64,000 nt of DNA from Butyrivibrio sp. INlla21 (GCF_900116875.1 NZ_FPCC01000012.1:1-64000), one strand, 5' to 3'. Shown: positions 44,658 to 52,131, counted from the stretch's first letter. The notes: a model not told the origin generated them from the sequence alone. Translations and numbers: made by a program.

Positions 44658-46264
44658 TCATTCACCACACTTTCTATATTTTTGTCATTATCAAAGTAAG
44701 CTAAGCTGCAGTGATCGTAGTCAAATGCACTCCTTATAAAATCAATCTGTTTTTCTTTATCTTCTTTAGAAAAATCATCGAGCTTATTTATTATGCATTC
44801 TAACGGAGATTCGTAGCGTCTTTTAAGCGCCCTGTCCCATTCCTGGGTATAGACTGTTCTGTCCTTTAATAGCGTTGTGAAATAAGGCACATCACCTCTC
44901 ATCAACTGCTGTATCTCATGCTTAAGCGAATACTCATCTATACTGCTGTCTGTAAAAACTAATTTTATATAATCCTGCGTAGTCTCTTTATCCTTTAAAA
45001 GCTCAGGTGAATTAAGCTTTTTTAGCATTTGAGAATAAAATTCGCGGTTTCTTAAACTTATTCTTATCTTGGTATTTTCATAATCTTTTAAAAGCTTATA
45101 TATAGCAGGGTGGCTATCCATGATATTGTCATAGCCTTCATCAAACCCTTCTATAACATCATCAACATACTCCCATACGGGAACGCTTTCGCCGGACAAC
45201 TTCGGTAAATGCGTATGTTTTCCTTTGTATTTTCTGACTTCCCATCGCTCTTTTGCCTTGGACGTGAACTCATCTGTTATATCACTCTCGGAACGAGCAA
45301 CAAATATCACATCTCCCAAAGCGTTGTGCTCTATTATATCTTTGTTTTCCCTGCTGTAATGCATAGGAATGATCGCTGTCTTAAATACGGATCTGTCAAA
45401 AAGTTTCCTTCCCTTCGTCACCTTTTTTGAAAAAAGATTGGTCGAAGATAATGTTTCCGCATCGATAAGCACCGGATATTTTCCGACTGCGTATACTTTT
45501 CTGTCATTTATATCAACAGCGTTCATCAGATACGCCAAAGCAAGCATAAATCCCGCATTCTTATAAAACTCTCTAATATCACTTTCCGTATTACATCTAT
45601 AGTTAGTGACATGCTCGGCCCAGAAATATTTATTTCCCTGAAGCATATTCAAAATCTTGTAATTATCATCACCGCTTACAAGCTTTATCAGCTTGCCATA
45701 CAGCTCAAATATTCTTCCGCTCTCAGGTTTGTAGATGACATAATCTTCATTTATCTTGCATCTGACCGTGCATTTCCCGCTGTTTCTTTTATCTCCGAGA
45801 AATTCCACTTCCTGAAGAACGTATTCACCGGCTCTTTTAAGAAGTCTCTTGGTCCTTAGCTTATCCAGATCGTTCAAGTATCTTTTTATCACTTCCAAGA
45901 GGAACGCATAGCCAAGATCCATGGTACGATGAATTCTTTCGTGCCAAAGCTTGTATCTGGCAATGAATCTCTCATAGTAGTACTTGTCAAAAAAGCGATC
46001 TATGTACTGTTTATACTGTGAATCGGGATAAAGATCCCAGAATTCAAAAACGCCTTGTCTCTGCTCGTTAATATCAGCTATCAACAGCGTCTGACTTATA
46101 TCTCTTAATTCCCCCTTGAGATAGTCCTTAAACTGCTTTTTGATCTTCCTTACATTTATGAGTTCTCTTTCGGCTTCTTCATAGCCTCTTGTCAGTACGG
46201 ATAAGTCCTTTTCGAAATCCCTAAGCTTCTCTTTTACCAAAGATTCATATATGGATTCAAACAT
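44645..46264 (-). CDS. Stand-alone LanM-type dehydratase domain (DUF4135-like), degenerate
   Basis: 539 aa from the ATG at 46264 (RBS AAGGAG; a TTG at 46297 lacks one). Matches the N-terminal dehydratase half of class II lanthipeptide synthetases: YVIYKPESGRIFELYGKLIK (176-195), FWAEHV (214-219), FYKNAGFMLALAYLMNAVDI (233-252), YPVLIDAETL (263-272), FDEGY, IRISLRNREFY (400-410) and GDVPYF (458-463). The C-terminal LanC cyclase domain is absent (LanM proteins are ~900-1100 aa). The usual D-x-H-x-x-N reads D251-I-N-D-R-K, and the R-P-T of the elimination site reads R-N-R. Lys179, Asp251, Asp268 and Arg401 remain. Likely a pseudo-enzyme or altered modifying enzyme. First gene of a five-gene operon. 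Confidence 0.75.
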   Translation of the reverse strand: MFESIYESLVKEKLRDFEKDLSVLTRGYEEAERELINVRKIKKQFKDYLKGELRDISQTLLIADINEQRQGVFEFWDLYPDSQYKQYIDRFFDKYYYERFIARYKLWHERIHRTMDLGYAFLLEVIKRYLNDLDKLRTKRLLKRAGEYVLQEVEFLGDKRNSGKCTVRCKINEDYVIYKPESGRIFELYGKLIKLVSGDDNYKILNMLQGNKYFWAEHVTNYRCNTESDIREFYKNAGFMLALAYLMNAVDINDRKVYAVGKYPVLIDAETLSSTNLFSKKVTKGRKLFDRSVFKTAIIPMHYSRENKDIIEHNALGDVIFVARSESDITDEFTSKAKERWEVRKYKGKHTHLPKLSGESVPVWEYVDDVIEGFDEGYDNIMDSHPAIYKLLKDYENTKIRISLRNREFYSQMLKKLNSPELLKDKETTQDYIKLVFTDSSIDEYSLKHEIQQLMRGDVPYFTTLLKDRTVYTQEWDRALKRRYESPLECIINKLDDFSKEDKEKQIDFIRSAFDYDHCSLAYFDNDKNIESVVNEWIL

Positions 46265-46323
46265 ATACTTCTCCTTGGTAGTACTCTTTTCCTTCAACGT
46301 CTTCCCTCACCTTTAGAATAAGA

Positions 46324-46347
46324 CCGGAGTATCACGACATACTCCGG
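46324..46347 (-). promoter_or_regulatory. Leader stem-loop before the LanM-like gene
   Basis: CCGGAGTAT (46324-46332) pairs with ATACTCCGG (46339-46347), 9 bp with a 6-nt loop. On the minus strand it is followed by TCTTATTC, a poor T tract, so it may be an attenuator or a leader-stability element ending about 40 nt before the first RBS. Confidence 0.5.
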
Positions 46348-46358
46348 CCTGCTTTTGG

Positions 46359-46499
46359 CATAACATTATGGATAAAAAATAATAATCAGGTTATAGTAGT
46401 TTTGGTTTTATCCACTTATATCAATAATGATGTTAGAGACTTTGTTATTCATGTACACTTAATTGTTCATTGTGTTTTGACTTCCCCCATAATGTTATG
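46359..46499. repeat. 13-bp perfect inverted repeat bracketing ~115 nt
   Basis: CATAACATTATGG (46359-46371) is the exact reverse complement of CCATAATGTTATG (46487-46499); each arm is itself partly palindromic. The enclosed AT-rich stretch lies in the transcribed leader. It could fold as one long stem in RNA or mark a MITE-like insertion; no target duplication is evident. Confidence 0.5.
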
Positions 46500-46525
46500 G
46501 TAAGGTGTTAGATCCTTACAAGGAA

Positions 46526-46554
46526 AGCTTAATGTGTGCGAAAACGTTTTTCAA
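46526..46554 (-). promoter_or_regulatory. Promoter of LanM-like operon with LacI-type box in the spacer
   Basis: On the minus strand -35 TTGAAA (46554-46549) and -10 TAAGCT (46531-46526) are 17 nt apart. The spacer contains AACGTTTTCGC, so GCGAAAACGTTTTTC on the plus strand (46539-46553) matches the glgP operators in sequence and in position. The weak -10 fits a promoter needing an activator. Confidence 0.5.
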
Positions 46555-46564
46555 CATCAATGGG

Positions 46565-46593
46565 ACGAACGACAAGTTTTTGTTATGAACGAC
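46565..46593 (-). promoter_or_regulatory. LytTR-type direct repeats (period 20 bp)
   Basis: On the minus strand GTCGTTCAT (46593-46585) and GTCGTTCGT (46573-46565) are 9-bp direct repeats 20 bp apart, within a longer repeated AACTTGTCGTTC. This matches the spacing and CGTT core of AgrA/PlnC/ComE-class sites. They end about 10 bp upstream of the -35, a classic class I/II activator position for the LytTR protein encoded in the operon. Confidence 0.65.
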
Positions 46594-46599
46594 AAGTTT

Positions 46600-46618
46600 T
46601 TTAACGATAAACGTTAAA
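46600..46618. repeat. Inverted repeat TTTAACG-N5-CGTTAAA
   Basis: TTTAACG (46600-46606) and CGTTAAA (46612-46618) form a perfect 7-bp inverted repeat directly adjoining the LytTR repeats; its CGTTAAA half also resembles a LytTR half-site, so it may be part of the same control region. Confidence 0.45.
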
Positions 46619-46657
46619 TGTCACTTTTCATCTATTGTTTCTTTATTTGCCCAATAA

Positions 46658-46689
46658 AAAGACTCCGAGGAACAATCCTTGGAGTCTTT
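46658..46689 (-). terminator. Terminator of the Rpn-type nuclease gene
   Basis: AAAGACTCCAAGGA and TCCTCGGAGTCTTT form a long stem with one wobble on the minus strand, followed by TTATTGGGC. A T run is short but present. It insulates the LanM-like promoter from upstream transcription. Confidence 0.7.
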
Positions 46690-46732
46690 AGAATATACAA
46701 TATCATATTTAATCCGTAACCATTATTAGTAA

Positions 46733-47575
46733 TTACTTTATAAGTCTCGCTTCAGCTTCTTTTATCTCTTTTGCAGAGGCATTGAGCATTTTCTTTGCAT
46801 CAGCTTTTGATCCGCCATTAGATAAAAAATCAGTAATGGTCTTTATTCTTCCATTATTAAAGTATTCCTTGGCAACTTCTTTTGCATAATTCTCTGCATA
46901 TTTCTTAGCGTAGTTTTCTGCATATAATTCAACGGATTTGCACACTTTACTCATTCCTCCTTTAGTATTTTTAAAATAATTTATTGCTTTGCTTGTTGCC
47001 GGAAACTTATCGCTGTAGAATGCGTCTTTTCGCAGCATTAACTGCAATAATTCCGACTTGTCGGAGGCTTCTTTTACTTCCGTGTTAGCAAAAACAATAT
47101 CTTCGCCATCGTTTATCGGTACATATTTACCGTTTTTTGTATTCATGCAACGCGATACATGTGTTATTGTCCGATTATTTTTTAATGCATCATATTGCGT
47201 TATATAAAGGATGGTCACGTTTGGAATATTCTCAAAATCTGTTCCTTTAGGAGTATACTTTGCGGTTATACTTGATGCGTGAAAACGGGTTCTTTTTATA
47301 TCATCGTTTCCATCACCTTTTTGCATCTCGATATTACATATAGATCCGTCATCTAAAATGCAGAGCGCATCAATAGTAATCTCCCTATGAAGGCTTTGAA
47401 TTACTTCCTGTACATTTACTTTTACTACTTTTAATTTTGGCATGTCAAGAAGAGTCCTTAATATCTCCTGACATACGTTCTGTTTGGCTGCTACCAGCCT
47501 CCACAACGAATCATCAATGATCCTTAATCCCACTGCTGTTTCCAGAGTGGCTTTCGAATATTGTTCCAATTGCAT
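46733..47575 (-). CDS. Rpn/YhgA-like PD-(D/E)XK nuclease family protein
   Basis: 280 aa from the ATG at 47575 with RBS GGGAG (an in-frame ATG lies at 47590). Predicted PD-(D/E)XK nuclease core: IDALCILDDGSICNIEMQKG (about residues 69-88) carrying the Asp and the E-x-Q/K positions. This is the recombination-promoting nuclease (RpnA-E / 'transposase_31') family, abundant in Lachnospiraceae. A tandem YAENYAKKYAENYAKEVAKE repeat near 218-237 is typical of the variable C-terminal part. Its cellular role is unclear; members have been linked to horizontal transfer and recently to phage defence. It stands alone between terminators. Confidence 0.85.
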   Translation of the reverse strand: MQLEQYSKATLETAVGLRIIDDSLWRLVAAKQNVCQEILRTLLDMPKLKVVKVNVQEVIQSLHREITIDALCILDDGSICNIEMQKGDGNDDIKRTRFHASSITAKYTPKGTDFENIPNVTILYITQYDALKNNRTITHVSRCMNTKNGKYVPINDGEDIVFANTEVKEASDKSELLQLMLRKDAFYSDKFPATSKAINYFKNTKGGMSKVCKSVELYAENYAKKYAENYAKEVAKEYFNNGRIKTITDFLSNGGSKADAKKMLNASAKEIKEAEARLIK

Positions 47576-47790
47576 TTTTCTTTCTCCCATTATAACATGA
47601 ACCTCCCAAAGAGGCTGCGTAATATATATTCCGTGCCTTGCGGCAAAAAGTGGAATGCTTCGGCGAACAGCCGAGAAATAATTATGATTGATCTGAATGA
47701 TCTAATCGATAGAAATCATTGTAACGCGAAATTTTGAAAAATCCTTGTTCAGATTCTTAAGATTTGCGAAAGACAAATAATCCGGGTAGA
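47576..47790. other. Non-coding gap upstream of Rpn-type gene
   Basis: No gene is supported. Apart from a small CGGC-GAACA-GCCG hairpin near 47664-47676, nothing stands out. Confidence 0.5.
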
Positions 47791-47821
47791 AAAAAGACTC
47801 TGAGGAATAATCCTCAGAGCT
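47791..47821 (-). terminator. Terminator of the phosphofructokinase gene
   Basis: On the minus strand CTCTGAGGA and TCCTCAGAG form a perfect 9-bp stem with a 4-nt loop, followed by TCTTTTTTCT. It is 40 nt past the PFK stop. Confidence 0.85.
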
Positions 47822-47861
47822 CTACACTTAACTCGATCCGTAATTCAATTTACCGGTAATA

Positions 47862-49127
47862 TCACACAGCCTCGGCGATAACAAGGTGTCTGGGAAGTCC
47901 GCCTGAAATGATCGGCATCATCTCGCCGAAGATAAGAGGACGGGCATACTTGTCAAACTGCTCTGTAAGGCCGCATCCGTCGGGTGTTATCCACTCGTCG
48001 GGGATCATCTTCTCGCAGTTGGCGATAGAGTGTATGTCGTAGGTTCCGTAAGTGCAGATGTAAGGGCAATCACTGCTCCACTCTTCCTTACCGAAGTCTT
48101 GATACATAGCTCTCTTCATGATGATCATCTTGCCGGTCTCACCTGCCAATGCAGCATTAAGAGCTTCGTAACCGCACTGATAAGCCTCTCTTACGTCTGT
48201 AAGTGATGCCATGTGAGAAGCGGCTCTCTGAAGAGTACTGAGCTCAACGGTTCTCGTACGTAAACCAAGCTCTGCGCTTAATTTGTCGGCAAGTACCTTA
48301 CAAGCTGCGCTCATCTGCTTATGACCGAATGTATCCGTTGCAACTTTGCCACCGAGCTCGCACACATATGTGCCGTCGGCAAGTTTGATTCCCTCTGAAA
48401 TTACAATAAGTACGGGCTTACCTTTGGAAGAGAGTTCCTTCATCTGCTCCATGAACTTGTCCATGTCAAAAGGTCTCTCCGGAAGAAAGATTGCATCGGG
48501 TCCCGAGCAATCATCAGATTTGGATAAAGATGCTGCTGCCGCAAGCCATCCCGCATTTCTTCCCATGATCTCTACGATAACGGTTGCAGGATTTCTTTTG
48601 TCAGCTGCCTGATTGTCTCTGATCAGCTCTTTTACGCTGGTCGCTATATATTTGGCTGCAGAACCAAAGCCGGGGCAATGATCGGTGATAGGAAGATCAT
48701 TGTCTATTGTCTTGGGTATGCCGATAAAACGCTGAGATTTACCCTTTTCTTTTGCATAATCCGACAACTGCATGATTGTATCCATTGAATCGTTGCCACC
48801 GATATAGAAAACCATATCGATATTGTTCTTCTCAAGAACATCGAAGATCTTGATGTAGTCAGCTTCATTCTTACTTGCTACAGGAAGCTTGTATCTGCAT
48901 GTTCCGAGAACCGCTGCAGGCGTTCTCTTAAGCAGTTCCACATTGGTCGTATCCGACAAGTAATTATCCAGATCGACGATGTGTCCGTTAATAAGACCTT
49001 CAATACCATGGAGCATACCGAATACCTTTGGTGCTCCGAGTTCCTTGGCGCGTACATAAGCGCCGGCCACAGACGCATTGATAGCGGCCGTAGGCCCACC
49101 TGACTGTCCGATTATGACGTTATTCAT
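47862..49127 (-). CDS. 6-phosphofructokinase, PPi-type motif
   Basis: 421 aa. Phosphorylates fructose-6-phosphate at the glycolysis entry. IGQSGGPTAAINAS at 6-19 binds the phosphoryl donor; YIGGNDSMDT (about 108-117) occupies the place where ATP enzymes have GGDGS and PPi enzymes GGDDS, and PKTIDNDL follows, so the donor is probably PPi. Catalytic TIDND is intact, as is MGRNAGWLA. Residue Asn in place of Asp in GGNDS is noted. Length (421) matches the clostridial long PFK group rather than the 320-aa ATP enzyme. Confidence 0.9.
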   Translation of the reverse strand: MNNVIIGQSGGPTAAINASVAGAYVRAKELGAPKVFGMLHGIEGLINGHIVDLDNYLSDTTNVELLKRTPAAVLGTCRYKLPVASKNEADYIKIFDVLEKNNIDMVFYIGGNDSMDTIMQLSDYAKEKGKSQRFIGIPKTIDNDLPITDHCPGFGSAAKYIATSVKELIRDNQAADKRNPATVIVEIMGRNAGWLAAAASLSKSDDCSGPDAIFLPERPFDMDKFMEQMKELSSKGKPVLIVISEGIKLADGTYVCELGGKVATDTFGHKQMSAACKVLADKLSAELGLRTRTVELSTLQRAASHMASLTDVREAYQCGYEALNAALAGETGKMIIMKRAMYQDFGKEEWSSDCPYICTYGTYDIHSIANCEKMIPDEWITPDGCGLTEQFDKYARPLIFGEMMPIISGGLPRHLVIAEAV

Positions 49128-49423
49128 GAGTCCCTCCCAACTTAACTAGATTTTTGTGTAGTTTCTTTTTATATATCACGGATCTAACCCGCAATTTTCA
49201 CACAACTAAGATAATAATGCCAAAGGCTCCCTCAAATAACAAGTCTTGACTTTTCCGGCGTTTTTTCTCCTGTCTAAAAAGTTTATAGATTTTTATTATT
49301 TATTTATTTGATTTGGGTACAAAAACGACCTTATCATTAATCTAGGATAAGAAAAAAGTTTGTAAATGGGGATCGTAACTACAGTCAGCTAACATCATAG
49401 TCAGGCACAAATAGGTGTAAGCT
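49128..49423. other. Divergent gap between PFK and CAP-domain genes
   Basis: AT-rich with no gene. It holds a CTTATC / GATAAG inverted repeat (about 49329-49350). A TTGATT followed at 18 nt by TATCAT (about 49307-49336) may be a promoter for the rightward gene. Confidence 0.4.
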
Positions 49424-49936
49424 ATGAAAAAGACATTACGAATAATCCCGGCTCTCTTAATGATCACATACCTTGTCGCAACATTCGAAGGCAGCGCATA
49501 CGCAAAAAGCGCCAATCCACCTGATATTTACGACATTATAATGCTTCAGAAGATTAATTCGTTTAGAGAAGAAAACGGACTGCCTGCTCTGGAACTAAAC
49601 GATGATCTTCTGGATGTAGCCGATGTGCGCCTAAGCGAGCTCCCGGTTAATTTCGATCATACAAGACCAAACGGAGAGAGCTACAAGACAGTATATACAG
49701 AGCTTGGACTTACGGATAAATATGAGCGCGGAAGTGAGAACATCGCCAAGATCCTGGATGAATGGGATTTTGAAAACGAAAACGGCGACGAATATGTTGA
49801 ATATATCTTTGAAGCATACGTAAACAGTGACAGTCATCGCGAGAACATGCTTAAGCCTTACTGGAAATACTACGGCAGCGGATTCCTGACCAATTACAAC
49901 GGTAATTGCTACCAGATACAGGTATTTGCAAAATAA
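49424..49936 (+). CDS. Secreted CAP-domain (SCP/PR-1-like) protein
   Basis: 170 aa. Signal peptide with hydrophobic core at 7-22 and probable cleavage after AYA (about 27). The CAP fold follows: INSFREENGLPALELNDDLL (about 42-61), FDHTRPNGESY (about 82-92), GSENIA and the final SDSHRENML (about 142-150). These give the His/Glu cavity residues. Bacterial CAP proteins are secreted with unknown activity. RBS AGGTG precedes the ATG. It is convergent with the O-antigen-ligase-like gene, with 5 nt between stops. Confidence 0.88.
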   Translation: MKKTLRIIPALLMITYLVATFEGSAYAKSANPPDIYDIIMLQKINSFREENGLPALELNDDLLDVADVRLSELPVNFDHTRPNGESYKTVYTELGLTDKYERGSENIAKILDEWDFENENGDEYVEYIFEAYVNSDSHRENMLKPYWKYYGSGFLTNYNGNCYQIQVFAK

Positions 49937-49941
49937 GATCA

Positions 49942-51084
49942 TTATTTCTCTTTGGACACACACATTGCAAGATATATAAAGAACATCGGCGTAGCACATA
50001 CTATAGAAAAATTACACAGAGAATATGTCATATAAGAGATAGCTGAAACAAAGGCTATCTCTTTATTTATTATCCCGAATCCTTCTCTGATAAAAGAGAA
50101 CATGACGGTGTAGATCATGTATATATAAGCCGCAAGCCCTATTATTCCTGTATTTATCAGATAATCCAGATACTCACTGTGCGCGGATGTAAGTGCCAGA
50201 TTGTTAAATCTGCTCGTAAAAGTGCTTAATCCGGATCTCGTTCCCAGATAATCATTAAGCACATACATGTAACGGTTCGGCCCAACTCCAATGAGTTTTT
50301 CTTTTAACGGCAAATTTTTGTACAGATCCATGGACAGCTTCCATATATAACCTCTGCCGTTTGCCATGTCATCATGCCCGCTGACAAAAAACACCAACGC
50401 ATAATATACGATCACAGCGATAACAAACGCCCACGGAAGGCTCTTTTTCACAAAGGCTCGGACAGCGTCTTTTTCCGAAATCAGTGTCAAGAATCTGCGG
50501 ATCAATACAAGGATAAAAACCGCAAACACAGTCATCATAAGCATATTGGTTCCGCAAAGAGTAGCCGCAGCCAAAGCGAGGATCAAATAAATCCCGTACA
50601 GTATCCTCTCCAAAACATTTTCCGTCATGACATGCATATAGATAGCGATCGGAATGATTATAGCCATATATTCGCTAAACCATCCGTAATTGCCCAGCGT
50701 TGACACATAAAGGCTGTACTTGGGATCGGTGCCCTGCTCATACATATTAAGCAGATCTATCCCCGCTCTGTTGATAAGTGCCAGAGCGATAGGAAATATC
50801 GATGTTGCCACAATAAAATGAAATATCCACTTGGGTGTTATAAGAAATCTTGAAATATAGAAATACGACAGAATCATCAAGGTAATCGACAAAGCGCCCA
50901 TTCCGAAGCCGGATACTCCGTAGAAGGATTCTTTAATATGCCCTGACAAAAGAGCTGACAATACAACCGCCGCACCGAAAACGGCCATGGCGATATCCGT
51001 TCTTGAAAACTTGATCTTTGGTTCTTTGGTGGTCTCGATATTTCTTTTACCAAAATCTTCGATCAGGGAAATTTTCAAATTCAA
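49942..51084 (-). CDS. O-antigen ligase/polymerase-like membrane protein, N-terminally truncated
   Basis: 380 aa open frame with about nine helices and the family's external loop (GVGPNRYMYVLNDYLGTRSG, then AHSEYLDYLINTGIIGLAAY, about residues 270-330), which in WaaL/Wzy-type enzymes joins or ligates glycans. The start is a TTG at 51084 inside the AbiEii reading frame, without RBS, and the helices normally found before KFSRTDIAMAVFG appear to be missing. I read it as a 5'-truncated copy created by a deletion that joined it to abiEii. It might still be made by read-through coupling. Confidence 0.72.
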   Translation of the reverse strand: MNLKISLIEDFGKRNIETTKEPKIKFSRTDIAMAVFGAAVVLSALLSGHIKESFYGVSGFGMGALSITLMILSYFYISRFLITPKWIFHFIVATSIFPIALALINRAGIDLLNMYEQGTDPKYSLYVSTLGNYGWFSEYMAIIIPIAIYMHVMTENVLERILYGIYLILALAAATLCGTNMLMMTVFAVFILVLIRRFLTLISEKDAVRAFVKKSLPWAFVIAVIVYYALVFFVSGHDDMANGRGYIWKLSMDLYKNLPLKEKLIGVGPNRYMYVLNDYLGTRSGLSTFTSRFNNLALTSAHSEYLDYLINTGIIGLAAYIYMIYTVMFSFIREGFGIINKEIAFVSAISYMTYSLCNFSIVCATPMFFIYLAMCVSKEK

Positions 51085-51391
51085 ATGTTATTCCATCACC
51101 GATATCTATCTTCAATATTTCCTTGATTATCTTAGCTATTTCATCCTCAGCCATGCTAATTCCGTTAACCGTTGTATCCATATCCATTGTTGTTCGTTCC
51201 ATAACTCCCAACATTGAAGAAATCAGCATTCCGCCTTTCAGAATAAAGTTTCTTGAATAATTTGATCGTGATAATCTTTCAAGTACCCTCTCAAGAAAAA
51301 ACATTTGAAGTACTTCCTGTGGCATCAATCCACGTTTTGCAGCAAAAGATCTTACCTGCCCTTTAAGTTGTTCCGGTGTCCTTTCTTTCAC
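51047..51391 (-). pseudogene. AbiEii toxin, 3'-truncated
   Basis: 114 aa of a family normally near 280-300 aa. The nucleotidyltransferase core begins correctly: FILKGGMLISSMLG (about 47-60) and RTTMDMDTTVNG (about 65-76) with the DxD metal site. The frame ends shortly after at FPDRRFW, where sequence of the O-antigen-ligase-like gene takes over, so the later catalytic region is lost. Start GTG at 51391 overlaps the antitoxin stop as TAGTG, the usual AbiE arrangement. Almost surely inactive as toxin. Confidence 0.8.
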
Positions 51392-51987
51392 TACAGTACC
51401 TCCATGTACGTTCTTACTTTTTCTTCAATATTGAACTCTCTGGCATATTTTACAATCTTTCTCGGATTGCATTTCGCGGAAAAATACTCTCTCATAGCCT
51501 GTGAATATATCTGGGTATCCACTGATTTTTTATCTTTTATAAGATCACAGATACAGCGTTCATAATCGTATATTTTGACCGTGTATCCCTGTGGAGTGAT
51601 AACCTCAGTTATCCCCAATCCCCATATTTCTTTCTTGCAATAATGAAATCTTGTATTATCATAATCCCTTTTTATACGAGAGACATTATCCCCCTGAGGA
51701 ACGGTTATATCGAGTTCATGAGGGACACGATCGGACAAGCCATGTAAATATAACGCCGTACCATGTGAAAATATCAACTTCTCAGATCTGTTCTGTATCA
51801 TACGAAACTCATCAGGTTGATTGTCTGCCAATAAATATCTTCCATGTGATTCCTTGATCAGCCACCCGTTAAGTAAGCATATATAAAGAAGAGTTCTAGT
51901 AAATCCTGCCTCTGCGAGTTCTTTAGCTGTAATAACTCCATCATGCAATTCAAATAATGATTTTAGCAATTCAACACTAATCTCCAT
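51391..51987 (-). CDS. AbiEi-family type IV antitoxin
   Basis: 198 aa. An N-terminal winged helix (DGVITAKELAEAGFTRTLLY, about 16-35) and the AbiEi core SHGTALYLHGLSDRVPHELD (about 74-93) are recognisable. AbiEi proteins repress their own promoter and neutralise AbiEii; the toxin partner here is broken. A perfect 19-bp inverted repeat lies just upstream. The gene is intact, so it may persist as a plain repressor. Confidence 0.88.
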   Translation of the reverse strand: MEISVELLKSLFELHDGVITAKELAEAGFTRTLLYICLLNGWLIKESHGRYLLADNQPDEFRMIQNRSEKLIFSHGTALYLHGLSDRVPHELDITVPQGDNVSRIKRDYDNTRFHYCKKEIWGLGITEVITPQGYTVKIYDYERCICDLIKDKKSVDTQIYSQAMREYFSAKCNPRKIVKYAREFNIEEKVRTYMEVL

Positions 51988-52000
51988 AATGTTTCACCGC

Positions 52001-52048
52001 CTTTCAAATCGTTCTTTAAAATCATTATATTAAAGAACGATTTGAAAG
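52001..52048. promoter_or_regulatory. 19-bp perfect inverted repeat, AbiEi operator
   Basis: CTTTCAAATCGTTCTTTAA (52001-52019) and TTAAAGAACGATTTGAAAG (52030-52048) are exact reverse complements with a 10-nt spacer, 13 nt before the antitoxin start. AbiEi is known to bind inverted repeats in its promoter, so this is the likely autoregulatory site. Confidence 0.8.
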
Positions 52049-52062
52049 TAAACTAATTAATT

Positions 52063-52100
52063 AAAAAAGCCATAAGAGTGAATATTACGCTCTTATGGCT
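52063..52100 (-). terminator. Terminator of glmS
   Basis: On the minus strand GCCATAAGAG and CTCTTATGGC form a perfect 10-bp stem followed by TTTTTT. It lies 30 nt after the glmS stop, next to the AbiE operator. Confidence 0.88.
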
Positions 52101-52131
52101 TGATATGATCTATATTATCCAATATTGTCTA

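Larger units (their letters stand above)
46265..46732. other. 468-nt regulatory gap upstream of LanM-like operon
   Basis: No convincing gene was found. The gap holds, from right to left, the Rpn-gene terminator, an inverted repeat, LytTR-type direct repeats, a promoter with a LacI-type box, and a ~220-nt AT-rich leader with several stem-loops. These are listed separately. Small frames tested in the leader are 7-14 codons with no RBS. Confidence 0.6.

Noticed and set aside
46379..46460. Additional small peptide genes in the LanM-like leader
   Set aside because: The frames seen (7-14 codons) have no RBS.
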